This document shows positions 1 through 5,473 of a stretch of DNA of 7,514 bases, piece by piece. Source of the stretch: Cycloclasticus sp. (GTDB lineage: Bacteria; Pseudomonadota; Gammaproteobacteria; Methylococcales; Cycloclasticaceae). The position numbers were made by a program, and so were the translations under genes. The stretch is from positions 1 through 7,514 of the forward strand of contig JAESRY010000028.1 of assembly GCA_016764415.1 (NCBI GenBank). The letters run 5' to 3'. Under the pieces are notes generated by a model, which was given only the letters and a program-made list of their open reading frames with translations, was not told where the DNA came from and did no database searches. Position 1 is the stretch's first letter; every line of letters starts with the position of its first letter.

Positions 1-116
1 CCTGCGTTAATTTCATCAATTGTCTGTTGGTAAGGTTCCGTTGTAGTGCAGCCCATCATTACAGCCCCAGTCAACATAGCAAATACTAGTGATTTTTTTA
101 TTCCTATTTTATTCAT
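1..116 (-). CDS. Small lipoprotein, N-terminal part only (runs off left edge)
   Basis: I read this frame directly from the reverse complement. It opens with ATG at 116 and stays open for 38 codons to the window edge. The protein starts MNKIGIKKSLVFAMLTGA, continues VMMGCTTTEPYQQ, and is cut at about residue 38. This is a type II (lipoprotein) signal peptide: a lysine-rich n-region, a hydrophobic stretch at about residues 9-22, and a lipobox-like M-M-G-C with the lipidated cysteine at residue 23. The TTT after the Cys, with no Asp at +2, suggests outer-membrane sorting. A good Shine-Dalgarno GGAG (plus positions 126-129) lies 9 bases before the ATG. The gene follows soxB on the same strand after a 337-base gap, so it probably has its own promoter and is not part of the sox unit. 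Too little is visible to assign a family; many small outer-membrane lipoproteins begin this way. Confidence 0.72.
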   Translation of the reverse strand, partial: MNKIGIKKSLVFAMLTGAVMMGCTTTEPYQQTIDEINA

Positions 117-453
117 GGTTAGATACTCCGGTGACTATAATTGGATTTCAACTGTTTATTCATGCTTAGAGGATAGAAGATTATTCGATTTAATAAACGG
201 ACTAGTTCACACTTTGAATGGTTCAATTACTGAAATCCGGGGTGGCTACATGTCTAATCATTTTGTCTGTACCCTCGCAGAGTGTTGTTAATAGTTTTTG
301 TTGGGCTTCCTTCTTCGGTAACTGCTCCTGCGTCGTCTCAAACGCCTACTTTTGGTAATCTATCTCCTGGATCCATGCAGTCGTCAGCACCAACCTACGG
401 CACCAACAAAATAAAATACGAGAATGATGGTAAGGACTACGTACTTATCGAGG
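117..453. other. Intergenic region between soxB and the lipoprotein gene
   Basis: This 337-base stretch has no supportable minus-strand gene. Near 116 it holds the ribosome binding site and a weak candidate promoter of the lipoprotein gene. Between about 250 and 453 it holds a plus-strand open frame described separately. I looked for a rho-independent terminator after the soxB stop. The best hairpin (about 431-450, TAAG/CTTA arms around a TACGTA core) has only four or five pairs and no proper U-run, so I do not call one. No tRNA, IS end or long repeat was seen; the only direct repeat is GCACCAAC, found twice at 387-394 and 400-407. Confidence 0.6.
190..218 (-). promoter_or_regulatory. Weak candidate sigma70-type promoter for the lipoprotein gene
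   Basis: On the minus strand, TTCAAA (plus 213-218) and TATTAA (plus 190-195) each match four of six consensus bases and are separated by exactly 17 bases. They lie about 75-100 bases before the lipoprotein ATG at 116. The -35 element overlaps a short inverted repeat, TTGAA-TGG-TTCAA (214-226), which could be an operator or chance in AT-rich DNA. This is a pattern match only, and the region's AT-richness makes false hits likely. Confidence 0.2.
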
Positions 454-515
454 CTATAAAACAATACCAGGGTTGTTGCCTACATTCTTCAATTTCGGTG
501 AATTTACCTGGGTAA
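250..515 (+). pseudogene. Possible broken or truncated small secreted-protein gene (uncertain)
   Basis: A plus-strand frame open from 258 to 515 reads from GTG at 282 as VLLIVFVGLPSSVTAPASSQ, then a Ser/Thr/Pro-rich stretch, then a charged segment ending in DYVLIEAIKQYQG at about 473. The start resembles a Sec signal peptide with a possible cleavage after VTA, and the rest looks like natural protein. GTG 282 has no ribosome binding site. In another frame, ATG 250 is preceded by GGGGTGG and opens MSNHFVCTLA before stopping at 291, so one frameshift between about 270 and 285 would join a start to the hydrophobic run. The last 60 or so bases are antisense to the 3' end of soxB and give an unconvincing tail, so the frame may be a remnant cut at the soxB junction. 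I do not recognise a family. It could also be a chance open frame; confidence is low. Confidence 0.25.
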
Positions 516-2202
516 TATTGACAGTCTTTTGGTTGCGGACATAGTTTGCAACTATTTCCCAAATTGGTTTGCCCGGTGCTTTGGAGCCAACGGTTGCCCA
601 ACCAGCTACTTTGTAGTATTTATTGGCTTCTATCGCTTTGCCATTATCCAGTGTTAAGTTGGTAATACGATTGCCTGTGGATGCTGTGGGGTCGCAAATA
701 TAATTCATACCGCCAACTCGTACCATGTCGCCGCCTTGTTGGTAGAAAGGGTCGGGGTGGAAGAGGTTATCGGCTACATCTTCTAAAATGGCTTTAATTT
801 CGTTACCGAGCATATCGCGTGCGTATGTTTCCGGGTAGGTAATACAGGTTTGATCCATCACGTGTTCAAAGGTTATAGCTTGGCCTGGTAATACGGTTGT
901 GCCCCACCTGAAACCAGGTGATAAAGATATTTGCGCATTTAATTCATGACGAAGGGCATCGCATATCAACTGATCGAATGTGCCGTTAAAATTACCGCGA
1001 CGGTAAAGTAATGTTTCTGAAATGGCTAATTCTTCATTTAGGGTGTCTAAATGGGGTTTACGAATAGTTTCGATCAGCGCCGCCATTTCAGGGTCAGCTT
1101 TAATGAAGTTTGAGAATACGGGTAACAATCTATATTCGTAACCTTTTAATTTTCCGTTGTCTAAATTGAGATCGAGTACACCAACAAATTTGCCGTTTGA
1201 ACCGGCATTAGTAACAACAGTTTGTCCGCGACTATTTTTTACAATTTCAGGGACAGGAACTCCATCGTGCGTATGTCCGCCAAGAATGAAGTCGATACCG
1301 GTTACGACAGAGGCGAGTTTTAAATCTACATCCATACCATTATGAGATAGAACAATGATGGCGGCTGGTTTCTCGTTGGATTTAATGTCGTCTACAAGCT
1401 CTTGTAAGTCTTGTGCTTGAATTCCAAAGCTCCAGTCAGGAATGAACCTTTTTGGGTTCGCTACAGGCGTGTAGGGGAATGCTTGACCGATAATAGCTAC
1501 CTTGTGTCCATTGATAACTTTAATGGTATATGGTTTGAATACGTGACCAGTATCTTCGTCGTAAGATCGTTTGCCTTCGAATTGAGCATCTTCGGTTAAT
1601 TTGATATTTTGAGCTAAAAACTCACCGTTGAAATCATCAACGTTAGAGAAAACTTCTTCATCTTTATAGGTGAATTCCCAATGTCCCGTCATGATATCTA
1701 CGCCAAGCAAGTTTGCTGCTTGAACCATATCTTTACCGCGTGTCCAATAAGCTGTTGCTGAGCCTTGCCATGTATCACCACCGTCAAGCAATAAGCTGTT
1801 TTCATCATCACCTGCAGATTCTTTTAACGATTTTATGAGTGTTGCTAAGTGAGCGAATCCGCCAATTTTTCCGTACTCTCTCGCAGCAGAATTAAAGTTT
1901 AAGTAAGTGAACGCATGCGCTTCTATTGATGCTTTATCAATATGATTTTTCTTTAAAAAGGCGTTGCCAACAACATGAGGTGTTCTGCCGAGCGCTGCGT
2001 TAAGGCCCATGTTTACGTTCGGCTCTCGGAAATAAACGGGGTTTAGTTGAGCGTGACAATCAGTAATGTGGAGTAGGCGGGCATTACCTTTTTGCGGAAT
2101 GTTGTAGTTTGGTTTTCCTCCAGCAAAGCTAAGGCTTGTTTTAGGAAGGATGCCAGCAACAACGCCTGCTGTTAATAGGCGATTAAATTCTCTACGATTC
2201 AT
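454..2202 (-). CDS. soxB: SoxB, thiosulfohydrolase (S-sulfosulfanyl-L-cysteine sulfohydrolase)
   Basis: SoxB is the periplasmic dimanganese enzyme that hydrolyses the terminal sulfone from cysteine-S-thiosulfonate on SoxY, releasing sulfate. The 582-residue product has the family's usual length and matches it from end to end. It starts with a Tat leader (MNRREFNRLL, twin Arg 3-4, hydrophobic stretch to about residue 27). The metallophosphatase-like core shows HITDCHAQLNP (Asp48, His50), DGGDTWQGS (140-148), GHWEFTY with His174, SHNGMD with His287, and GGHTHDG (His310, His312), all expected metal-site or catalytic motifs. The 5'-nucleotidase-like C-terminal domain includes the SoxB-typical DMVRVGGMNY (492-501), and the tail ends in GNNPGIVL. 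The ATG at 2202 is supported by AGGT (plus 2209-2212) six bases upstream and by the Tat motif directly after it. It is the last gene of the sox unit, 18 bases after soxK. The stop is TAG. Confidence 0.97.
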   Translation of the reverse strand: MNRREFNRLLTAGVVAGILPKTSLSFAGGKPNYNIPQKGNARLLHITDCHAQLNPVYFREPNVNMGLNAALGRTPHVVGNAFLKKNHIDKASIEAHAFTYLNFNSAAREYGKIGGFAHLATLIKSLKESAGDDENSLLLDGGDTWQGSATAYWTRGKDMVQAANLLGVDIMTGHWEFTYKDEEVFSNVDDFNGEFLAQNIKLTEDAQFEGKRSYDEDTGHVFKPYTIKVINGHKVAIIGQAFPYTPVANPKRFIPDWSFGIQAQDLQELVDDIKSNEKPAAIIVLSHNGMDVDLKLASVVTGIDFILGGHTHDGVPVPEIVKNSRGQTVVTNAGSNGKFVGVLDLNLDNGKLKGYEYRLLPVFSNFIKADPEMAALIETIRKPHLDTLNEELAISETLLYRRGNFNGTFDQLICDALRHELNAQISLSPGFRWGTTVLPGQAITFEHVMDQTCITYPETYARDMLGNEIKAILEDVADNLFHPDPFYQQGGDMVRVGGMNYICDPTASTGNRITNLTLDNGKAIEANKYYKVAGWATVGSKAPGKPIWEIVANYVRNQKTVNITQVNSPKLKNVGNNPGIVL

Positions 2203-2220
2203 TGTAAGACCTAAGTAATA

Positions 2221-2526
2221 TTATTTAGGTAGGTTGTTGACCCAATTTGTCTTTTCGTGCTCAGCTTGAATAAGAGCCAGTACTGATTGTTCTGATGCTC
2301 GATTAGCCAATGTTATTGCAGCAGAAAAATCGTTAGTCTTGAGTGCTTGTTTTGCTTGGGCGACTAAAGGTTTGATGGTATTCCACTCATGGCCGGCGGT
2401 AATAGTTGCAGCCCATAATTTATCAGCTGATTGAATGGCTTGTTCTGCTTCTGATGATGTTTGCGCGTATGCCGTGCTGCAAATAAGAGTTAAAAGCAAG
2501 GGAAGCAAGATTGTTTTAATTTTCAT
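2221..2526 (-). CDS. soxK: SoxK-like SoxXA-binding protein
   Basis: This 101-residue protein has a Sec signal peptide (MKIKTILLPLLLTLICSTAYA, probable cleavage after AYA at residue 21). The mature part of about 80 residues is predicted all-helical and soluble and has no haem motif. Its pattern is a central GHEWNTIKPLVAQAKQALKT, an A-x-x-L-A-x-x-A run at 69-81, and a Gln/Glu/His-rich end before W95. This fits the small SoxAX-binding protein (SoxK/SAXB) known from sox operons of some green sulfur bacteria and proteobacteria, where it binds SoxXA and raises thiosulfate-coupling activity. The location agrees: 12 bases after soxA and 18 before soxB. ATG 2526 has AAGG (plus 2533-2536) six bases upstream. 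The family call rests on size, export, helical pattern and position rather than any catalytic residue, so it is less certain than its neighbours. Confidence 0.8.
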   Translation of the reverse strand: MKIKTILLPLLLTLICSTAYAQTSSEAEQAIQSADKLWAATITAGHEWNTIKPLVAQAKQALKTNDFSAAITLANRASEQSVLALIQAEHEKTNWVNNLPK

Positions 2527-2538
2527 ATATAGCCTTTT

Positions 2539-3369
2539 TTACTTCCTAGAGGCAGGGCCGTTAATCGGCAAGCCGTTGCTCATATAGGTTAGAAAGTATT
2601 CTAAGTTTCTGTAGTCTTCGCTTTGTCCACTAAGAGGCTGTGCGCGTACTTGTTTATTGCAAGAATCAATACGTCTTTGTAGCGTGCCAAATCCAGCCCA
2701 TTTCATTCGATAAACAGGGAAGTGTGTCGGGTGACCAAGAGCCGGGCTTAAAGTTTCTGAACGGGCTCTTCTACCCGCATTTTGTGTATGGCAATTAGCG
2801 CATGAGAAGTTAAGTTGACCACGTTTAGAGTAATAATACTGCTTGCCTGCTTCGTACGCTGCCAAGGCTTCTTTACTGTCAGGTGTTTTGACATTAATCA
2901 GTGAATCTTTTGATGTGTAGGTCATATACGCAGAGAGCTTAGCTATCTCGCCTTTTTTATATCGCAAAAGTTCTTCACCGTTGGACTCACGGCAATTATT
3001 TATAGCGAGTTCTAATGTGATGACTTTATTTTGTTTAGTATCGAACAAAGGATAGTTTTGGCGAATATTTTTGCCATCATTCTCAAAACAATTCGCGTAT
3101 GTTTTTCCATTACTAAAAGGGGTATTAAAAAGCTCTTCACCTTCCTCTAAATCTTCTTCATAAGGCGGGAAGTCATTCATAGCTTCCCATTGATCACGGG
3201 CATCTTGGTCAAGTGCGTAGACACCATCACCGAAACCTTCTAGCGAGATATCTGGAAACATTTCAGTATAAAAATTCTGAAAGGTTTCTTTATCTTGCTC
3301 TGGTGTAGCGTATGCACTGGATAAGGCTAGTAATAAACTAACAACTAGTATATTGAAAAGGCTTTTCAT
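2539..3369 (-). CDS. soxA: SoxA, monohaem c-type cytochrome subunit of SoxXA
   Basis: SoxA is the catalytic haem subunit of SoxXA, which oxidatively joins thiosulfate to the SoxY cysteine in the periplasm. The 276-residue product has a Sec leader (cleavage near SSAYA, residue 21). The first cytochrome fold keeps the family pattern YANCFENDGK to YPLFD to TLELAINNCR but has no CxxCH, only Cys94 and Cys126, which are expected to pair as a disulfide. The second fold has CANCH (Cys190, Cys193, His194) and the SoxA-typical SCNKQVRAQPL, whose Cys237 is the expected axial ligand and, in studied homologues, carries a persulfide. The end EYFLTYMSNGLP is also typical. This is therefore the monohaem class, unlike the dihaem SoxA of Paracoccus. 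The gene starts eight bases after soxZ; the ribosome binding site is weak, so translational coupling is likely. Confidence 0.97.
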   Translation of the reverse strand: MKSLFNILVVSLLLALSSAYATPEQDKETFQNFYTEMFPDISLEGFGDGVYALDQDARDQWEAMNDFPPYEEDLEEGEELFNTPFSNGKTYANCFENDGKNIRQNYPLFDTKQNKVITLELAINNCRESNGEELLRYKKGEIAKLSAYMTYTSKDSLINVKTPDSKEALAAYEAGKQYYYSKRGQLNFSCANCHTQNAGRRARSETLSPALGHPTHFPVYRMKWAGFGTLQRRIDSCNKQVRAQPLSGQSEDYRNLEYFLTYMSNGLPINGPASRK

Positions 3370-3377
3370 GTATAGGC

Positions 3378-3680
3378 TTACTTTATTTTAGCTTCTTTTT
3401 TCTCAACGTCGCCGGTGTTGTCATTCCAACGTAGTTGTAATGCATCACCTTTTTTGCCGCCTTCAAATGAGAATGCTAGGTATGGGTTTTGTGATACTGA
3501 TGTGCCGAACTGTGCAACAAACACAACGTTGCCATCATGTTCACAAGTAAGTTCTTGTATGTATTTTGCAGGAATTTTTTCGCCAGTTTCTTTGTTAACA
3601 CGGCGGCCAGTTTCCATTGGGTGTTTAGCTAATACGCGTACAGTTGTGATGTTGTTTTTTACTTTTGCTTTAACTTTCAT
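3378..3680 (-). CDS. soxZ: SoxZ, sulfur-carrier partner of SoxY
   Basis: SoxZ forms the SoxYZ heterodimer that carries the sulfur substrate between Sox enzymes. With the ATG at 3680 the product is 100 residues, the usual length, starting MKVKAKVKNN. Family hallmarks are VRVLAKHPMETGRR, the IPAKYIQELTCEHDG stretch, FGTSVSQNPYLAFSFEGGKKGD, and the basic end. There is no signal peptide, as expected: SoxZ is exported bound to the Tat substrate SoxY. A start four codons upstream (TTG at 3692) is in frame, but it would place the GGAG at 3687-3690 inside the gene. That GGAG is ideally spaced six bases before ATG 3680, so I take the shorter form. It lies 28 bases after soxY and eight bases before soxA. 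Confidence 0.96.
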   Translation of the reverse strand: MKVKAKVKNNITTVRVLAKHPMETGRRVNKETGEKIPAKYIQELTCEHDGNVVFVAQFGTSVSQNPYLAFSFEGGKKGDALQLRWNDNTGDVEKKEAKIK

Positions 3681-3686
3681 TTCTAT

Positions 3687-3690
3687 CTCC
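3687..3690 (-). promoter_or_regulatory. Ribosome binding site that decides the soxZ start
   Basis: The minus-strand sequence GGAG ends six bases before ATG 3680. It overlaps the second codon of the alternative upstream TTG start at 3692, which has no comparable site of its own. This supports ATG 3680 as the true soxZ start. Confidence 0.75.
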
Positions 3691-3708
3691 AAATAGGATT
3701 AATTGTAA

Positions 3709-4167
3709 TTAGCCGCCACAACCGCCGATAGTGACTTTTACTTCTTGGCTTTTGCTATATAGTTTGCCGCCAGCTTTGATAACTGCAGTAACGGTACTGG
3801 TTTGGGCCAAACGAATTCGTGTAGAAATATCAGCAACGGTGCCTGCAGGAATAGTGAAAGAAGCTGTTAATGGTTGAGGGTTGTCTTTTACAAAAATGCT
3901 GATAGATTCAACATCTTTCATACTTGTCTTTACTGAAACAGGTACAGCACCACCATTTTCAGCGATTTTAGGCACTTTTAATTTCACTTCATCGCTTTCA
4001 GTTGTTGAGGCTGAACCCAGTAAGTTATTGAACGCGTCGTCTACTTTTGTTGCATTAAAAGCATCTGAGGCCCATGCTGCCCAGGATGTAATGGGAGTTA
4101 ATAATGCTAAACAGGCTGTTGAGCCTACAGTTAATAAGTTTAAAAATTTTCTACGTGAAACGGTCAT
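3709..4167 (-). CDS. soxY: SoxY, sulfur-carrier protein with C-terminal cysteine arm
   Basis: SoxY is the covalent carrier of the Sox cycle. Thiosulfate is attached to the cysteine of its flexible C-terminal arm, and the arm visits SoxXA, SoxB and SoxCD in turn. The 152-residue product ends exactly in GGCGG, with the carrier Cys150 two residues from the end, as the family requires. It begins with a Tat leader, MTVSRRKFLNLL (Arg5, Arg6), a hydrophobic stretch to about residue 28, and AWA at about 31-33. The mature body is an immunoglobulin-like beta domain with the typical KLKVPKIAENGGAVPVSVK segment (62-80) and IFVKDNPQPL. The ATG is preceded by GGAG (plus 4173-4176) five bases upstream, one of the strongest sites in the operon, in keeping with a carrier needed in excess. 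The gene starts 22 bases after soxX and is followed by its partner soxZ. Confidence 0.98.
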   Translation of the reverse strand: MTVSRRKFLNLLTVGSTACLALLTPITSWAAWASDAFNATKVDDAFNNLLGSASTTESDEVKLKVPKIAENGGAVPVSVKTSMKDVESISIFVKDNPQPLTASFTIPAGTVADISTRIRLAQTSTVTAVIKAGGKLYSKSQEVKVTIGGCGG

Positions 4168-4189
4168 ATTTTCTCCAGTTACTATCAGT

Positions 4190-4537
4190 TTAAAGTGTGT
4201 ATAAATAATCGAGCAGGTTTTCTAGTTCTACTTCTGTGAGGATTTGATGTTTTCCAAACGGAGGCATCATTGATATAGGATTCTTTACGGTTGCATCCCA
4301 TATTTGTGCTTTTAAAACAGCACGATCAGGAAAGCGTGCTTTCATGGCGAGAAGAGGAGGTGCAATATTACCCGGCATGTCTCCATCATCCATTGCATGA
4401 CAGGCTAAGCAATTGCCTTTCGTACGATCAAAGGCTATTTTTTTGCCATCTGCAGTATCCGCTATTGCTATGTTAGTTAAAAAAATTAGAACTAACAGTA
4501 GGCTTAGTTTTTTTAATAGTGTGATGCTAGGAGTCAT
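4190..4537 (-). CDS. soxX: SoxX, monohaem c-type cytochrome subunit of SoxXA
   Basis: SoxX is the small electron-accepting subunit of SoxXA; it takes electrons from the coupling reaction on SoxA and passes them to the respiratory chain. The 115-residue product has a Sec leader (hydrophobic stretch about 11-25, cleavage near AIA at 24-26). It has one haem site, GNCLACHAM, with Cys43, Cys46 and His47, and an axial Met in SMMPPFGKH, most likely Met91. The motifs PGNIAPPL, MKARFPDRA, QIWDAT and the terminal LLDYLYTL are characteristic of SoxX rather than of other small cytochromes c. The ATG directly follows the soxD stop codon (TAAATG), and its ribosome binding site GAGG (plus 4546-4549) lies inside soxD, so the two are probably translationally coupled. 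Here soxX sits away from soxA, with soxYZ between them. Confidence 0.97.
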   Translation of the reverse strand: MTPSITLLKKLSLLLVLIFLTNIAIADTADGKKIAFDRTKGNCLACHAMDDGDMPGNIAPPLLAMKARFPDRAVLKAQIWDATVKNPISMMPPFGKHQILTEVELENLLDYLYTL

Positions 4538-5473
4538 TTACTGTGCCTCAACCATATAATGAACGGCGTTTTTTACGTCTTCATCGCTTAATGTTAAGTT
4601 ACCGCCTTTAGGTGGCATAACGCCGTTATCTCCAACATAACCGTTAATAGCGTGTTTAACCACGGTATCCATTCCAGCACCTAGGCGTTTGCCCCATACT
4701 TCTTTGTCGCCAATTTTAGGGGCTCCTGCAATGCCACTACCATGACATACGAAGCAACTGGTGTCGTATGTAGCTTTGCCAGCTATGGTTGCTTCGCTAA
4801 GGTTTGGTTTTGCTTCAGATGATTCAGGAGCGGTTTCCGTTTCTTGATCTGGTGTGATTCCACGCAGTGATTGTATGACAACTATCTTACTGGGGTCTTT
4901 GCAGTTTTTCATGCAGCGGGTATTATTTGTGTCAGGACGGTTGTCTATATAAAAGTTTTGTTCATTTGGCATTTTGATGCTTGCCAAGTTGGTTTGTGTA
5001 AGAACAAAATCATCTTCAACTAAATCGTTTAAGTAAAGTACGTAAGCAGTAATCGCGTAGACTTCGGTGACCGTCAATGATTGTGGTGCAGGGAATGGCA
5101 TTGCTCTATTGATATAGTCCCACAACGTTGAAGCATAAGGCCAATAGCTACCCACTGTTTTATCAGGTCGGTCTTCAGTTAATGAATCTTCACCGCCTGC
5201 AAGTGGGGGCCAACGGCCTTCGCCTTCACCAAATAAACCGTGGCATGACGCACATTTTGCTTCGTACATGGCTTCACCTTGCATGACAGAACCCTGTCCT
5301 TTAGGTAGGCCCTTGCCATCTGGGCGCACATCAATGTCCCAGCCAGCTATTTGCTCTGCGGTAGCTTTTTCGCCAATGCCGTAGTGTGTATCATCAGCCG
5401 CAAAAGCCACGCTTGATAACGAAACAAGGGCGGTTAACGTTAACGTAATAAGTAATTTATTTAAGCTGAACAT
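4538..5473 (-). CDS. soxD: SoxD, dihaem c-type cytochrome subunit of sulfur dehydrogenase SoxCD
   Basis: SoxD takes the electrons that SoxC removes from the SoxY-bound sulfane sulfur. The 311-residue product has a Sec leader ending near AFA (residues 23-25). The first domain is specific to SoxD: haem site CASCH (Cys74, Cys77, His78), LAGGEDSLTEDRPDKTVGSY, and RAMPFPAP with the likely axial Met125, followed by a conserved-looking NTRCMKNC pair (Cys187, Cys191). A Pro/Glu/Ser-rich linker (about 208-225) leads to a second, cytochrome c5-like domain: CFVCH (Cys240, Cys243, His244), APKIGDKEVWGKRL, and GVMPPKGGN with axial Met286. The dihaem layout resembles the Paracoccus-type SoxD. The ATG overlaps the end of soxC by 17 bases, so the two subunits are probably coupled in translation. 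Its ribosome binding site is weak and A-rich. Confidence 0.96.
   Translation of the reverse strand: MFSLNKLLITLTLTALVSLSSVAFAADDTHYGIGEKATAEQIAGWDIDVRPDGKGLPKGQGSVMQGEAMYEAKCASCHGLFGEGEGRWPPLAGGEDSLTEDRPDKTVGSYWPYASTLWDYINRAMPFPAPQSLTVTEVYAITAYVLYLNDLVEDDFVLTQTNLASIKMPNEQNFYIDNRPDTNNTRCMKNCKDPSKIVVIQSLRGITPDQETETAPESSEAKPNLSEATIAGKATYDTSCFVCHGSGIAGAPKIGDKEVWGKRLGAGMDTVVKHAINGYVGDNGVMPPKGGNLTLSDEDVKNAVHYMVEAQ

Noticed and set aside
46..291. Plus-strand open frame of 81 codons
   Set aside because: It runs antisense through the lipoprotein signal peptide and its ribosome binding site, has no start signal, and its product is not protein-like overall. Only its last part (ATG 250 onwards) is mentioned, as a possible start of the broken plus-strand gene.
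387..407. Direct repeat GCACCAAC, two copies 13 bases apart
   Set aside because: It is too short and has only two copies, so chance is sufficient; no link to a mobile element or iteron array.
425..453. Possible rho-independent terminator after soxB
   Set aside because: The best hairpin (TAAG/CTTA arms with a TACGTA core) has only four or five pairs, a mismatch and no uninterrupted U-run directly after it.
1157..1599. Two plus-strand open frames (1157-1345, 1411-1599) inside soxB
   Set aside because: Both are antisense shadows of well-supported soxB coding sequence and have no convincing protein character.
3415..4476. Plus-strand open frames at 3415-3696, 3881-4204 and 4291-4476
   Set aside because: They are antisense to soxZ, soxY and soxX, whose motifs are unmistakable; no ribosome binding sites or family resemblance seen.
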